Assembly: GCF_016714275.1 (NCBI RefSeq)
Contig: NZ_JADJNP010000002.1
Location: 744,001 to 808,000 of the forward strand
From: Tessaracoccus sp.
GTDB taxonomy: Bacteria > Actinomycetota > Actinomycetes > Propionibacteriales > Propionibacteriaceae
Length of the DNA: 64,000 bases
Direction of reading: 5' to 3'
The position numbers were made by a program, and so were the translations under genes. Within the stretch, counting starts at the first letter, position 1. Every line of letters begins with the position of its first letter. Shown here in pieces: positions 51,171 to 59,152 of the stretch. Below the pieces are notes generated by a model, which was not told the origin of the DNA, made no database searches, and saw nothing but the letters and a program-made list of their open reading frames with translations.

Positions 51171-51992
51171 TCAGTCGCTCGACTCGCTGACGACCAGCGA
51201 AGGCGTCGAGCGGTCCATGAAGGCGCGGATCTGGTCGGCGACCTCGGCCGGGGCTGCTACCGGGACCTGGTGCGCGGAGCCCTCGACGATGTGGAGGCCG
51301 GCGCGCGGCGCGGTCTCGGCCACGAGCTCCACGTTGGCGATGGGGGTCGACGCGTCGCGCTCGCCGGCGATCAGCAGGATCGGAGTGGTGATGTACGGCA
51401 GGTCGGCGCGCACGTCGTGGACGGCGAGCGCGCGGCACAGCTGCGCGTAGGAGTGGTCGTCGGCGGCCGAGAGTCCCTCCATGATGACGTCGACGACTGC
51501 GGGCTGCGCGGCGATGAACGCCGGCGTGAACCAACGCTTGGTCGTCTCTTCGACCAACTGCTGCGTGCCGGTCGCCTCGACCTGCTCCGCGCGCTCGATC
51601 CAGCGGGGGCCCTCGCCGACCGTTGCGGCGGACGCGACGACGACGACGCCGGCGAAAAGGTCGCCGTAGTCGCGGGCCAGGTGCAGCGCGGTGGCGCCGG
51701 AGATCGACAGTCCTGCGAAGTAGATCGGGACGTCGCCGAGTTCCTCGCGGAGACCGCGGGCCACGTCGGCGATCCCGGCGGCGACGGTGTCGAGCGACGG
51801 CTCGTCGGCGTCGTCCCACACCTCGCCCAGGCCGGTGCCCGGCAGGTCGACGAACACCACGCGCGCGTCGTTCAGGAGCTCCGCGGCGACCTTCGTCCAC
51901 TGATGCACGGAGTTGCCGCCGAGGCTGGGACCCACGAGCAGCACGCGCGCGGCCTCGGTCGTGCGGTTGTAGACGGTGGTGTTCAGCTTCAT
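51171..51992 (-). CDS. Alpha/beta hydrolase
   Basis: 273 residues from an ATG with AGGAG upstream. Nucleophile elbow GLSISG, acid in GERDASTP and catalytic His in EGSAHQVP form the triad. Closest in pattern to 3-oxoadipate enol-lactonase-like hydrolases, but no aromatic catabolism genes are nearby, so the substrate is open. Confidence 0.85.
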   Translation of the reverse strand: MKLNTTVYNRTTEAARVLLVGPSLGGNSVHQWTKVAAELLNDARVVFVDLPGTGLGEVWDDADEPSLDTVAAGIADVARGLREELGDVPIYFAGLSISGATALHLARDYGDLFAGVVVVASAATVGEGPRWIERAEQVEATGTQQLVEETTKRWFTPAFIAAQPAVVDVIMEGLSAADDHSYAQLCRALAVHDVRADLPYITTPILLIAGERDASTPIANVELVAETAPRAGLHIVEGSAHQVPVAAPAEVADQIRAFMDRSTPSLVVSESSD

Positions 51993-52068
51993 GAATCGCT
52001 CCTCGGATGGGACAAAGGCTCTACCACGGCACAACCTACCGGAGCGGCGGCGGCCTGGGGAGGGCGGG

Positions 52069-52683
52069 TCAGACGGAGCGAAGAAGACCCAGCGCCTGCA
52101 CAACGGACCCCAGTCCCTGGTGGCCCATCCCCTCGAAGATGCGTCGCTCGACGAGCCGCAGGTCCAGGTGCCAACCGACCCAGTCGTCGATGACGTCCAC
52201 CCTCGTCACCAGCAGGTCCTCGCCCTTCGGACCGCCGGTACCGAGCGCCAACTGGGCCGGCGTATAGGCCTCAAGGACGAGCACGGCGCCGGGCGCGCAC
52301 TGTGCGGTCGCCGTCCGTGCGACCGCCCGCCGCAGCGCGGGAGGCAGGTGGAGGAAGATCGCGACGACGGCGTCCCACGGGCGATCGGGCGCCGGGAGGT
52401 CCACCCAGTCGGCGAGGTCCACGTGCCAGGTCTCGATCGCGACGCCCTTCTCCGCGGCGAACGCCTCCGCCTTATCGAGGCCGGTGCGCGAGAAGTCGAG
52501 GCTGACGACGTCGTGCCCGCGGCCGGCGAGCCACACGCCGTTGCGGCCCTCCCCGTCGCCGAGGCAGAGCACGCGCGAACCGCGCCGCAGCATCAGCTCG
52601 TTGGCGGCGAGGAAGTCGTTCGGGCGGTAGCCGTAGACGTGGTTCGGGTGCGCGTACCTCGCGTCCCAGTCCTCAGCGCTCAC
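52069..52683 (-). CDS. Class I SAM-dependent methyltransferase
   Basis: 204 residues. GTG start overlaps the stop of the upstream gene. VLCLGDGEGRNGVWLAG is motif I; VVSLDFSRTGLDKA follows. The pattern resembles the small thiopurine/tellurite-resistance (TehB-like) methyltransferases. Acceptor unknown. Confidence 0.82.
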   Translation of the reverse strand: MSAEDWDARYAHPNHVYGYRPNDFLAANELMLRRGSRVLCLGDGEGRNGVWLAGRGHDVVSLDFSRTGLDKAEAFAAEKGVAIETWHVDLADWVDLPAPDRPWDAVVAIFLHLPPALRRAVARTATAQCAPGAVLVLEAYTPAQLALGTGGPKGEDLLVTRVDVIDDWVGWHLDLRLVERRIFEGMGHQGLGSVVQALGLLRSV

Positions 52684-53174
52684 TCGAAGAGCGCCGCTCG
52701 GGCACCGGGGCGCTCGTTCAGCAGGTCGCGCGCCTCCTGGGCCACCTTGTGCTCGGCCAGGACTTCGTAGCTGGTGGCGATGGTGAGGCGGGCGGAGTTG
52801 AAGTCGCGCCGGCCCCCGCTCAACGCGTAGCCGAGGCCGCCGGCGATCACGCCGAACGCCACGCCCATCGCCAGGCCGACCCACAGCATCTGCAGGCCCG
52901 CGTTCGGGATGAAGAGCAGCAGCATGAGGCCAACGAACAGGCCCGTGCTGACGCCGGAGATCGCGCCCTGGCCCAACACCGTTCCCCAGGTGCGTCGGCC
53001 CGTGATCCGCTCCATCATCTTCAGGTTCGTGCCGACGATCAGGAGGTTCTGCACGGCGAAGCGCTTGTCGGCTAGGTAGTCGACGGCGGCCTGCGCCTCC
53101 TCGTAGGTCGGGAACTCCGCGACGTGCTGCGGATAGGACAGTTGCATCAGCTTGTTCGGGTTCTGCGGACTCAT
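52680..53174 (-). CDS. General stress protein 17M-like membrane protein
   Basis: 164 residues from the ATG at 53174 (a GTG at 53204 would add ten). An N-terminal domain (AEFPTYEEAQAAVDYLADKRF, VGTNLKMMERITGRRTW) matches the GSP17M-type domain, followed by two transmembrane segments with many glycines. Function unknown; linked to general stress regulons in other bacteria. Confidence 0.75.
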   Translation of the reverse strand: MSPQNPNKLMQLSYPQHVAEFPTYEEAQAAVDYLADKRFAVQNLLIVGTNLKMMERITGRRTWGTVLGQGAISGVSTGLFVGLMLLLFIPNAGLQMLWVGLAMGVAFGVIAGGLGYALSGGRRDFNSARLTIATSYEVLAEHKVAQEARDLLNERPGARAALFE

Positions 53175-53240
53175 CTTCCTCGGGCCTCTCTCGTGGCTCG
53201 CCACCCATCCTAGGCGCGCCGAAGAGTGCCCCGTTGCCGC

Positions 53241-53255
53241 TAGATTTGCCCCATG
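53241..53255 (+). other. Orphan leaderless promoter and start codon, cut off by the repeat insertion
   Basis: TAGATT (53241-53246), six bases, then ATG GTC GCT, and after eight more bases the repeat element begins. The arrangement is that of the leaderless genes in this window, yet the frame runs only into the repeat. It probably was the start of the PRC/MgtE-N/CBS gene that now begins at 53559. Confidence 0.5.
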
Positions 53256-53263
53256 GTCGCTAA

Positions 53264-53567
53264 GGGAACCACTGATCAGCCATTCCTCGGCTGCGGCGCA
53301 CTGGATCGGGCGCCCCGTCGTCCCTATGTCTTGTGCCGGACGTCCAGTACGACACTACGACCTAGGGAAGCACTGATCGATCGGCCACCGGCTGCGGCGC
53401 ACCAGATCGGGCGATCTGAACTCTCAATATCTTCGGCGTTATGTCCAATAGCACCCTCAGACCTTGAGACCCCAGCTCATCCCGCCTGGCACGTCATCAC
53501 TCGGCACCCCATTGACCAGTACTTCCCTAGTGCCCCGCGTCGGCGAAAGCACTGACCAGTGCTACCC
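53264..53567. mobile_element. Composite MITE-like element with terminal inverted repeats
   Basis: The left end GGGAACCACTGATCAG and right end CTGACCAGTGCTACCC are inverted repeats (12 of 16 match). An internal copy AGGGAAGCACTGATC (53364-53378) lies in direct orientation and GACCAGTACTTCCCT (53514-53528) inverted, so it looks like two or three ~100 bp units joined. The core at 53290-53315 equals that at 2203-2228; a diverged core is at 53391. No transposase is encoded; the ends resemble those of DDE insertion sequences. Confidence 0.65.
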
Positions 53568-54827
53568 AAGGAATCGCAGGTCTTCATCTCGCGCATCATC
53601 GGCCTCCCCATCGTCGACGCCAAGGGCGATCAGGTCGGCCGCGTCAAGGATGTCGTGTGCTACCTGCGCGCCGACGGCCAGGCGCCGCGCGTCAAGGGCC
53701 TGGTCGCTGAGCTCTTCGCCCGCGCCCGCATCTTCGTTCCCATGGTCCGCGTGCACGACATCTCGCCGCATCAGGTCGCGATCCTCGGGCAGGTGGACAC
53801 CCGCCGGTTCCAGCGGCGCCAGGCAGAGGTCCTTGTTGCAGCCGACCTGTTCGACCGCAGCATCGCCCGCGACCGCCCCACCAAGATCCTCGACGTCGCC
53901 ATGCATCAGGTACGCAACCGCGAATGGGAACTCTCCCGGGTCGCGCTGCGCAGTTCCACCCGCGCGAGCAGGTTCGGCTTCGGCGGCCGCGGCACACCGG
54001 AGGTGGTGTCGTGGAAGGAGGTGCCGGACCTGATCCTGCAGACGGGTCGCCGCACCGCCGCGCACCTCGTGGCCGAGTTCTCGGACATGAAGCCCGCCGA
54101 CATCGCGCAGGAGCTCCACGACCTTGAGCCCGAGCGCCGCTCCGCGGTCATCGAGGTGCTCGACAACCAGATGCTGGCGGAGGCGCTCGAGGAGCTCCCC
54201 GAGGACGAGCAGGTGGCCCTCATCTCCGACCTCGAGACCTCCCGCGCCGCCGACGTCCTCGCGAAGATGGATCCCGACGACGCGGCCGACCTCGTGCACG
54301 AGCTCCCCGACGACGTCGCGGAGGACCTCCTGCAGCGGATGGAGCCGGAGGAGGCGCGCGACGTTCGCCGCCTGCTGATCTACGAGGAGTTCACCGCCGG
54401 CGGCATGATGACGCCAGAGCCGGTCATCCTCGACACCGACGCCACCGTCGCGCAGGCCCTGGCGAACGTGCGCCGCGAGTCGCTGACGCCCGCGCTGGCG
54501 TCGATGGTGTTCGTGACGCGCCCGCCGCTGGAGACGCCGTCGGGTCGCTTCGTCGGCGCCGTCCACACCCAGCGCCTCCTGCGCGAGCCCCCGACGACGC
54601 TCGTCGCGACGTTGCTCGACGAAAACCTGGAACCGCTCGCGCCGAGCGCCCCGTTGGCCCAGGTCAGCCGGTTCTTCGCCACCTACAACCTCGTCGTCGC
54701 GCCGGTGGTCAACGCGGACGGGCACCTCGTCGGCGCGGTCACGGTCGATGACGTCCTTGACCACATGCTGCCCGACGACTGGCGCGGCGATCAGATGGAC
54801 GAGTTCGAGGCGGTGACCGGTGGCTGA
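53559..54827 (+). CDS. PRC-barrel / MgtE N-terminal / CBS-pair protein
   Basis: 422 residues. A PRC-barrel-like N-terminus (VFISRIIGLPIVDAKGDQVGRVKDVV), the MgtE intracellular N domain (LEELPEDEQVALISDLE; MDPDDAADLVHELP), and two CBS motifs to the end. The MgtE membrane channel is absent, so this is a soluble magnesium or nucleotide sensor rather than a transporter. The GTG start lies inside the repeat element, with an in-frame TGA just upstream; the native start was probably lost to the insertion. First gene of the conserved cluster leading to mrp. Confidence 0.88.
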   Translation: MLPKESQVFISRIIGLPIVDAKGDQVGRVKDVVCYLRADGQAPRVKGLVAELFARARIFVPMVRVHDISPHQVAILGQVDTRRFQRRQAEVLVAADLFDRSIARDRPTKILDVAMHQVRNREWELSRVALRSSTRASRFGFGGRGTPEVVSWKEVPDLILQTGRRTAAHLVAEFSDMKPADIAQELHDLEPERRSAVIEVLDNQMLAEALEELPEDEQVALISDLETSRAADVLAKMDPDDAADLVHELPDDVAEDLLQRMEPEEARDVRRLLIYEEFTAGGMMTPEPVILDTDATVAQALANVRRESLTPALASMVFVTRPPLETPSGRFVGAVHTQRLLREPPTTLVATLLDENLEPLAPSAPLAQVSRFFATYNLVVAPVVNADGHLVGAVTVDDVLDHMLPDDWRGDQMDEFEAVTGG

Positions 54828-55314
54828 GCGCAACCCCCTCTCGCAGCCCAGCGAACGAAGCTGGCTGCCGAAGGTCTCCGTGGACGCCGAGTCGTTCGGC
54901 TCGTTCGCGGAGAGCTTCGCCCGGTTCATGGGCACCGCGAAGTTCCTCGTCTACATGACCGTCTTCGTGATCGTGTGGGTGACGCTGAACCTTGTCGGCA
55001 TGTTCGGGCTGAAGTGGGACCCTTACCCGTTCATCCTGCTGAACCTGTTCTTCTCGACGCAGGCCTCCTACTCCGCGCCGTTGATCCTGCTCGCCCAGAA
55101 CCGGCAGGAGTTGCGCGACCAGTTGAGCATCGAGGAGGATAGGAAGATCGCGGCCCAGGCCCGCGCCGACATGGACTTTCTCGCCCGCGAGATCGCCGCC
55201 ATCCGCATGCACCTCGGCGAGCTGGCCACGCGCGACTTCGTGCGCAGCGAACTGAGATCCGAGCTCCGCGAGTTGGCGGAACGCCTCGACGGCGCGGAGG
55301 AGAAGACCCGATGA
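54820..55314 (+). CDS. DUF1003 membrane protein
   Basis: 164 residues. Two transmembrane segments (~42-62 and ~72-92) with FARFMGTAKFLVYMTVFVI and DPYPFILLNLFFSTQASYSA, which define DUF1003, and a coiled-coil C-terminus. GTG start overlaps the preceding stop. Conserved neighbour of the MgtE-N/CBS gene in Actinobacteria; function unknown. Confidence 0.9.
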   Translation: MAERNPLSQPSERSWLPKVSVDAESFGSFAESFARFMGTAKFLVYMTVFVIVWVTLNLVGMFGLKWDPYPFILLNLFFSTQASYSAPLILLAQNRQELRDQLSIEEDRKIAAQARADMDFLAREIAAIRMHLGELATRDFVRSELRSELRELAERLDGAEEKTR

Positions 55315-55685
55315 GCGAACCCCGGGACGTCGCCGAGGCACCGGGCGCCGAGACCGAGATCCGTTGGTTCGGCCTGGTGCTGCTCGTCGGTCACCTCGCG
55401 CTGACCGTCATCGGCGCTGTCGCCCTGTGGCGGATCGCCGGCGGGTGGTGGCTCGGCGCCGCAGCAGCCGCGCTGTTCGCGCTCGGCTACATCCTGCTCT
55501 GGCGCTACCTCCTTGCTCCCGGCTCCCGGCAGCGGCTCGGCTACCGCGAACGGCTGACCATCGCGCTGGTCGTCGGCCCCGCCGTGCTGGTCCTCGGCGG
55601 ACTCGCCAACCTCTGGCTGCTCGCTCTCATCGCCACCAGCGTCCTCATCTTGGGGGATGCCTTGAACGAACGCTCGGCCTCTTAG
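55311..55685 (+). CDS. Small membrane protein, unknown
   Basis: 124 residues with four predicted transmembrane segments and charged loops (RQRLGYRER). ATGA overlap with the DUF1003 gene. I do not recognise a family; its place matches the small membrane gene before mrp in related genomes. Its stop lies at the edge of a palindromic repeat. Confidence 0.7.
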   Translation: MSEPRDVAEAPGAETEIRWFGLVLLVGHLALTVIGAVALWRIAGGWWLGAAAAALFALGYILLWRYLLAPGSRQRLGYRERLTIALVVGPAVLVLGGLANLWLLALIATSVLILGDALNERSAS

Positions 55686-55744
55686 CCTCCATCCACCTGT
55701 CTGCGCGTCCTCCGCGGGCCCACCGATGGATCGAGGCTTAGCCC
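55682..55744. repeat. Palindromic intergenic repeat, family B
   Basis: CTTAGCCTCCATCCACC ... CCACCGATGGATCGAGG forms an inverted repeat. Related copies are at 58942-58989 and 59105-59152. Confidence 0.65.
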
Positions 55745-55752
55745 CTCCTGAC

Positions 55753-55781
55753 TTGCGTATCCCCCAGCGGCGCGCAAGTAT
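55753..55781 (+). promoter_or_regulatory. Promoter of mrp, leaderless
   Basis: -35 TTGCGT (55753-55758), 17-base spacer, -10 AAGTAT (55776-55781), seven bases to the GTG of mrp. Confidence 0.6.
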
Positions 55782-55788
55782 CGAGTCC

Positions 55789-56940
55789 GTGAGCGAACAT
55801 CCCCTCGTCCCCCATATCCGCGCGGCCCTGCACGAGGTCGAGGACCCGGAGATTCGGCGCCCGATCACCGACCTCGGCATGGTCGACGACATCCAGGTCA
55901 CCGACGGCGGGGACGTCGCGGTTCGCGTGCTCCTGACCGTCTCAGGCTGCCCGATGCGCTCGGAAATCACCAACCGCGTGACCGCGGCGCTGCGGGGGGT
56001 CGAAGGGGTGCGGGAGATCGCGGTCGACCTCGGCGTCATGAACGACGAGCAGCGCGACGCGATGCGCACGATGCTGCGCGGCGGCCGGCCCGCCAAGCAG
56101 ATCCCCTTCGCGCAACCCGGCAACCTGACCCGGGTGATCGCCATCGCGTCCGGCAAGGGCGGCGTGGGCAAGTCGTCGGTCACGGTGAACCTCGCGCTGG
56201 CGCTCGCGAAGCAGGGGCGCTCCGTCGGCATCCTCGATGCCGACATCTACGGCCACTCCGTCCCCGACCTGCTGGGCCTTGGCGACGCCCGCCCCACGGT
56301 CGTCGACGACATGATCATGCCGGTTCCCGCCATCGGCGGCCTCAAGGTGATCTCGGTCGGCATGCTGAAGCCCTCACGCGACCAGGTCGTCGCCTGGCGG
56401 GGCCCCATCCTCGACCGCGCCCTGACGCAGCTGTTGACGGACGTCTACTGGGGAGACCTCGACTACCTCCTGCTCGACCTCCCGCCCGGCACCGGTGACG
56501 TCGCCATGTCGCTCGGGCAGAAGATCCCGACGTCGGAGGTGGTGGTGGTGACCACGCCGCAGTCGGCGGCCTCCGAGGTCGCGGAGCGCGCCGGCACCAT
56601 GGCCCACATCATGGAGCAGAAGGTGCTGGGCGTCGTCGAGAACATGAGCTGGCTGGAGACCCGCTGCCCGCACTGCGAGGAGACGCACAGGATTGAGCTG
56701 TTCGGTGCCGGCGGCGGCACGCTGGTGGCCGAGGCGCTCTCGGACCGGCTCGTCTACGACGTCCCGCTGCTGGCCCAGATCCCGTTCGACGAGGCCCTCC
56801 TCGCCGGCGGCGACCGCGGCACGCCGATCGTCGAGACCAACCCGGATCACCCGTCCGCTCAGGCCCTCACCGCTCTTGCCGGGGCGCTGGCCGAGCGCAA
56901 GCGTGGCCTCCTCGGCCAGCGCCTCCCGCTCCACACCTGA
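55789..56940 (+). CDS. mrp: Mrp/NBP35-family Fe-S cluster carrier ATPase
   Basis: 383 residues from a GTG seven bases after a -10 element. N-terminal MIP18-like domain (ITDLGMVDDIQV, VSGCPMRSEI), then the deviant P-loop ASGKGGVGKSS (residues ~120-130), DADIYGHSVPDLLG and DLPPGTGD. The CPHC motif in ETRCPHCEETH binds the transferable Fe-S cluster. Acts as a scaffold or carrier in the cytoplasm. Confidence 0.95.
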   Translation: MSEHPLVPHIRAALHEVEDPEIRRPITDLGMVDDIQVTDGGDVAVRVLLTVSGCPMRSEITNRVTAALRGVEGVREIAVDLGVMNDEQRDAMRTMLRGGRPAKQIPFAQPGNLTRVIAIASGKGGVGKSSVTVNLALALAKQGRSVGILDADIYGHSVPDLLGLGDARPTVVDDMIMPVPAIGGLKVISVGMLKPSRDQVVAWRGPILDRALTQLLTDVYWGDLDYLLLDLPPGTGDVAMSLGQKIPTSEVVVVTTPQSAASEVAERAGTMAHIMEQKVLGVVENMSWLETRCPHCEETHRIELFGAGGGTLVAEALSDRLVYDVPLLAQIPFDEALLAGGDRGTPIVETNPDHPSAQALTALAGALAERKRGLLGQRLPLHT

Positions 56941-56947
56941 GGCGGGC

Positions 56948-57358
56948 TCAGGTCGCTTCGGTGTCGAACGGCGTCGGGGGCTCCTCGACGACGACGGGAG
57001 CGTCCGCTTTCACGGAGGCCTCTATCTCCTTCGCGGAGGCCTCGAGTTCCTTCGCGCTCGTCTTCAGCGTCGCGGCGGTGGCGGCCAGCTCGCGCTTGGT
57101 CTCGTCGATGAGGGCCACCTCGTCGCGTAGCTGCTTCGCGATGAACGTCTTCGGATTGAGGTCCTTCAGCTCGATGTCGGCGTAGTCCGGGCCGAGCTCG
57201 GTGCTGATGGTCTGCTTGGCGTTGTTTGCGATGTCGCGCAGGTACACGAAGACCCGCGCAGCCTTGCGGGAGAACTGCGGAAGCTTCTCCGGGCCGAAGA
57301 TGATGACGGCCAGCACGATGAGCATGACAAGCTCAACACCATCGATCCCGAACAACAC
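56948..57358 (-). CDS. tatB: Sec-independent translocase protein TatB
   Basis: 136 residues. Short N-terminal transmembrane helix with GIDGVELVMLIVLAVIIFGP and the KLPQFSRKAARVFVYLRD amphipathic helix, then a coiled-coil tail. GTG start seven bases after TACCCT (57371-57366), no ribosome binding site. It can serve the DyP Tat substrate encoded in this window. In mycobacteria htrA lies between the anti-sigma gene and tatB; here it is missing. Confidence 0.92.
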   Translation of the reverse strand: MLFGIDGVELVMLIVLAVIIFGPEKLPQFSRKAARVFVYLRDIANNAKQTISTELGPDYADIELKDLNPKTFIAKQLRDEVALIDETKRELAATAATLKTSAKELEASAKEIEASVKADAPVVVEEPPTPFDTEAT

Positions 57359-57399
57359 GACGCCAAGGGTACCCGGTTGATGGAGGTTCCGCGGACCCC

Positions 57400-58263
57400 T
57401 CAGCCAGTCGGGACCAATCGGTCGAGCCCGGCCGAGATGCGGTCGAGCAGCGTGTCCTCGTAAGGCCGCTCCTCCGGCAGCTGCGCCATGATCCGGTTCA
57501 GCATCTCCTCGTCGCCGTCCGAGGCGACGAACACGACGGCGTCGCCGCACTGCCATACGGCCACGGTTGGCATCCCCTCCGCCTCCTCGGTGCGGCCGAG
57601 GCCGTCGTCCAGGCGGCCCTCCGTCCACCCGACGACGGCCGTGTGGACGCCGTCGGAATAGACGAGGCTCAGCGCGCTGACGCCCTCGCGCACCGTGGGC
57701 ACGTAGTCGACGAGCGGCATCCCGGCCACCTCGTAGGGGCAGCTCGGCAGCCCGAAGCACCAGTCATCCGGGTCGTCGTCGGCGGCCGTCTCAGCGGCAA
57801 GCGAGATGGGCTGCGCCGTCGTCTTTGCGGAGAGCGCGGCCATGTAGTGGTCGCGCGCGGAGCGCACCGGGTCGTCGAGGCGCGGCGGCTCGGGCGCGAT
57901 CAATACCGCGATGATGACGACGGCTGCGGCGCTGCCCAGGAGCGCGACGCATGTCTGCGTCAGCCGTCGGGCCATCATTCTGCGCGCCGAGGGCAGCTCG
58001 CCGGGGCCGCTGCTGAGGTAGAGGGGCTGGTCGGCCTCCTCGCCCGCGATGGACGCCAGGCGTTCGGTCAGGTCGTCGGGAGTCCGGGAGGTGCGCCAGA
58101 CGCTCAGCTGAGTGCAGACCGCGGCAAGGGCCGCGGCTTCCTCCGCGCACTCGGGGCACCCCTCGATGTGCGCCCGCACAGCGTCGACCCGCTTCGGCGG
58201 CAACGTCCCGTCGACGTAGCCGGAGAGATCGCCGCGAAGGCGACCGCAGCAGGGTCGGGCCAT
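57400..58263 (-). CDS. rseA: Zinc anti-sigma factor, RseA-like
   Basis: 287 residues. N-terminal ZAS motif His32-x3-Cys36-x2-Cys39 in AHIEGCPECAEE, a transmembrane segment at ~104-123, and an extracytoplasmic domain of ~160 residues with a cysteine pair (CFGLPSC). It begins three bases after the sigma gene, so it very likely holds that sigma factor at the membrane. Confidence 0.85.
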   Translation of the reverse strand: MARPCCGRLRGDLSGYVDGTLPPKRVDAVRAHIEGCPECAEEAAALAAVCTQLSVWRTSRTPDDLTERLASIAGEEADQPLYLSSGPGELPSARRMMARRLTQTCVALLGSAAAVVIIAVLIAPEPPRLDDPVRSARDHYMAALSAKTTAQPISLAAETAADDDPDDWCFGLPSCPYEVAGMPLVDYVPTVREGVSALSLVYSDGVHTAVVGWTEGRLDDGLGRTEEAEGMPTVAVWQCGDAVVFVASDGDEEMLNRIMAQLPEERPYEDTLLDRISAGLDRLVPTG

Positions 58264-58266
58264 CGG

Positions 58267-58863
58267 CTACACCCCCGCGTACCTGGTCCGGTCGCCGGTG
58301 GGGGCGCGGTGGGAGAGGGCCTCGCGCAGCGCGGCGCGGCCGCGGGCGATCCGGCTGCGGACCGTGCCCAGCTTCACGTCGAGCACCGCGGCGATCTCCT
58401 CATAGCTGAGACCCTCGATGTCACACAGCACGACGGCGACCCTCTGCTCGGGGCTGAGCGCCCGGAGCGCGGCGTCGACATCGGCCTCGAGCTCGCCGTC
58501 GAGGTGGAGTTCCTCAGGCCCCGTCGCGGCACCCCAGACATGGTCGGGGGCGGCGCTGAGCGCATCCATGCGGATGCGCTGACGACGGCGCGCCTGGTCG
58601 AGGAACAGGTTCGTGGTGATGCGGTGCAGCCAGCCCTCCAAGGTGCCCGGCTGGAAGGTATTGATCGACTTGAACACGCGGACGAAGACGTCCTGCGTGA
58701 GATCCTCGGCATCCGGCCGGTTGCCCGTCAGCCGGTAGGCGAGGCGATACACCTGTGCGGAATGGTCACGGACGAGTTCCTGCCACGTGGGCGCGGTCCA
58801 TGACGACTCCGTCACCTGGGCCTTCGCTCGAAACACCGGACGCTTCTCCATGCTCATCATCAT
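58267..58863 (-). CDS. sigE: ECF sigma factor, SigE-like
   Basis: 198 residues. Region 2 (VYRLAYRLTGNRPDAEDLTQDVFV in two parts) and region 4 (LSYEEIAAVLDVKLGTVRSR) are complete. Order sigma, anti-sigma, tatB, with mrp beyond, matches the mycobacterial sigE region. Several ATGs are close together (58863, 58860, 58857, 58851); the true start is uncertain by a few codons. Confidence 0.9.
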   Translation of the reverse strand: MMMSMEKRPVFRAKAQVTESSWTAPTWQELVRDHSAQVYRLAYRLTGNRPDAEDLTQDVFVRVFKSINTFQPGTLEGWLHRITTNLFLDQARRRQRIRMDALSAAPDHVWGAATGPEELHLDGELEADVDAALRALSPEQRVAVVLCDIEGLSYEEIAAVLDVKLGTVRSRIARGRAALREALSHRAPTGDRTRYAGV

Positions 58864-58941
58864 GACAGGGCAACCTGTGGGAACCCTGTGAATCCTCTCT
58901 AGGAGTACAACGCGCGGCGCGGTCGGAACGTTCCCCGGAAC

Positions 58942-58989
58942 GCCTGGATGGGGCCGCGTAGTGGGCGCGGATCGGTGGATCGAGGCTTA
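58942..58989. repeat. Intergenic repeat, family B, copy 2
   Basis: GCCTGGATGGGGCCGCGTAG ... GGTGGATCGAGGCTTA. A near-identical 48-base copy lies at 59105-59152, and a reverse-strand relative at 55682. Confidence 0.75.
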
Positions 58990-59002
58990 GCCTCGATCCA
59001 CC
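58974..59002. terminator. Perfect 14 bp palindrome, possible terminator or REP
   Basis: GGTGGATCGAGGCT-T-AGCCTCGATCCACC has perfect 14+14 complementarity and lies in the ~285 bp gap between dapA and the sigma gene. No T tract. Confidence 0.5.
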
Positions 59003-59104
59003 GGTGGGTGCCGTAGCGAGCGGCACCAGACGGGTGCAGGGGCAAGCGCTGGACGCGAAGGCATACCGGATACGTCTGTTGAGCGGTCAGGGCGAAGCCA
59101 GTGT

Positions 59105-59152
59105 GCCTGGATGGGGTCGCGTAGGAGGCGCAGACCGGTGGATCGAGGCTAA
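59105..59152. repeat. Intergenic repeat, family B, copy 3
   Basis: GCCTGGATGGGGTCGCGTAG ... GGTGGATCGAGGCTAA, directly after the dapA stop codon. The remaining bases between this copy and 58989 show no gene or RNA that I recognise. Confidence 0.75.

Noticed and set aside
53253..53555. Small plus-strand open frame starting MVAKGTTDQ
   Set aside because: It reads through the repeat element and shows no protein-like features. I keep only its start region as a relic promoter.
58864..59148. Possible tRNA or small RNA in the dapA-sigE gap
   Set aside because: No cloverleaf or known RNA pattern found; the gap is explained by two copies of repeat family B and a palindrome.
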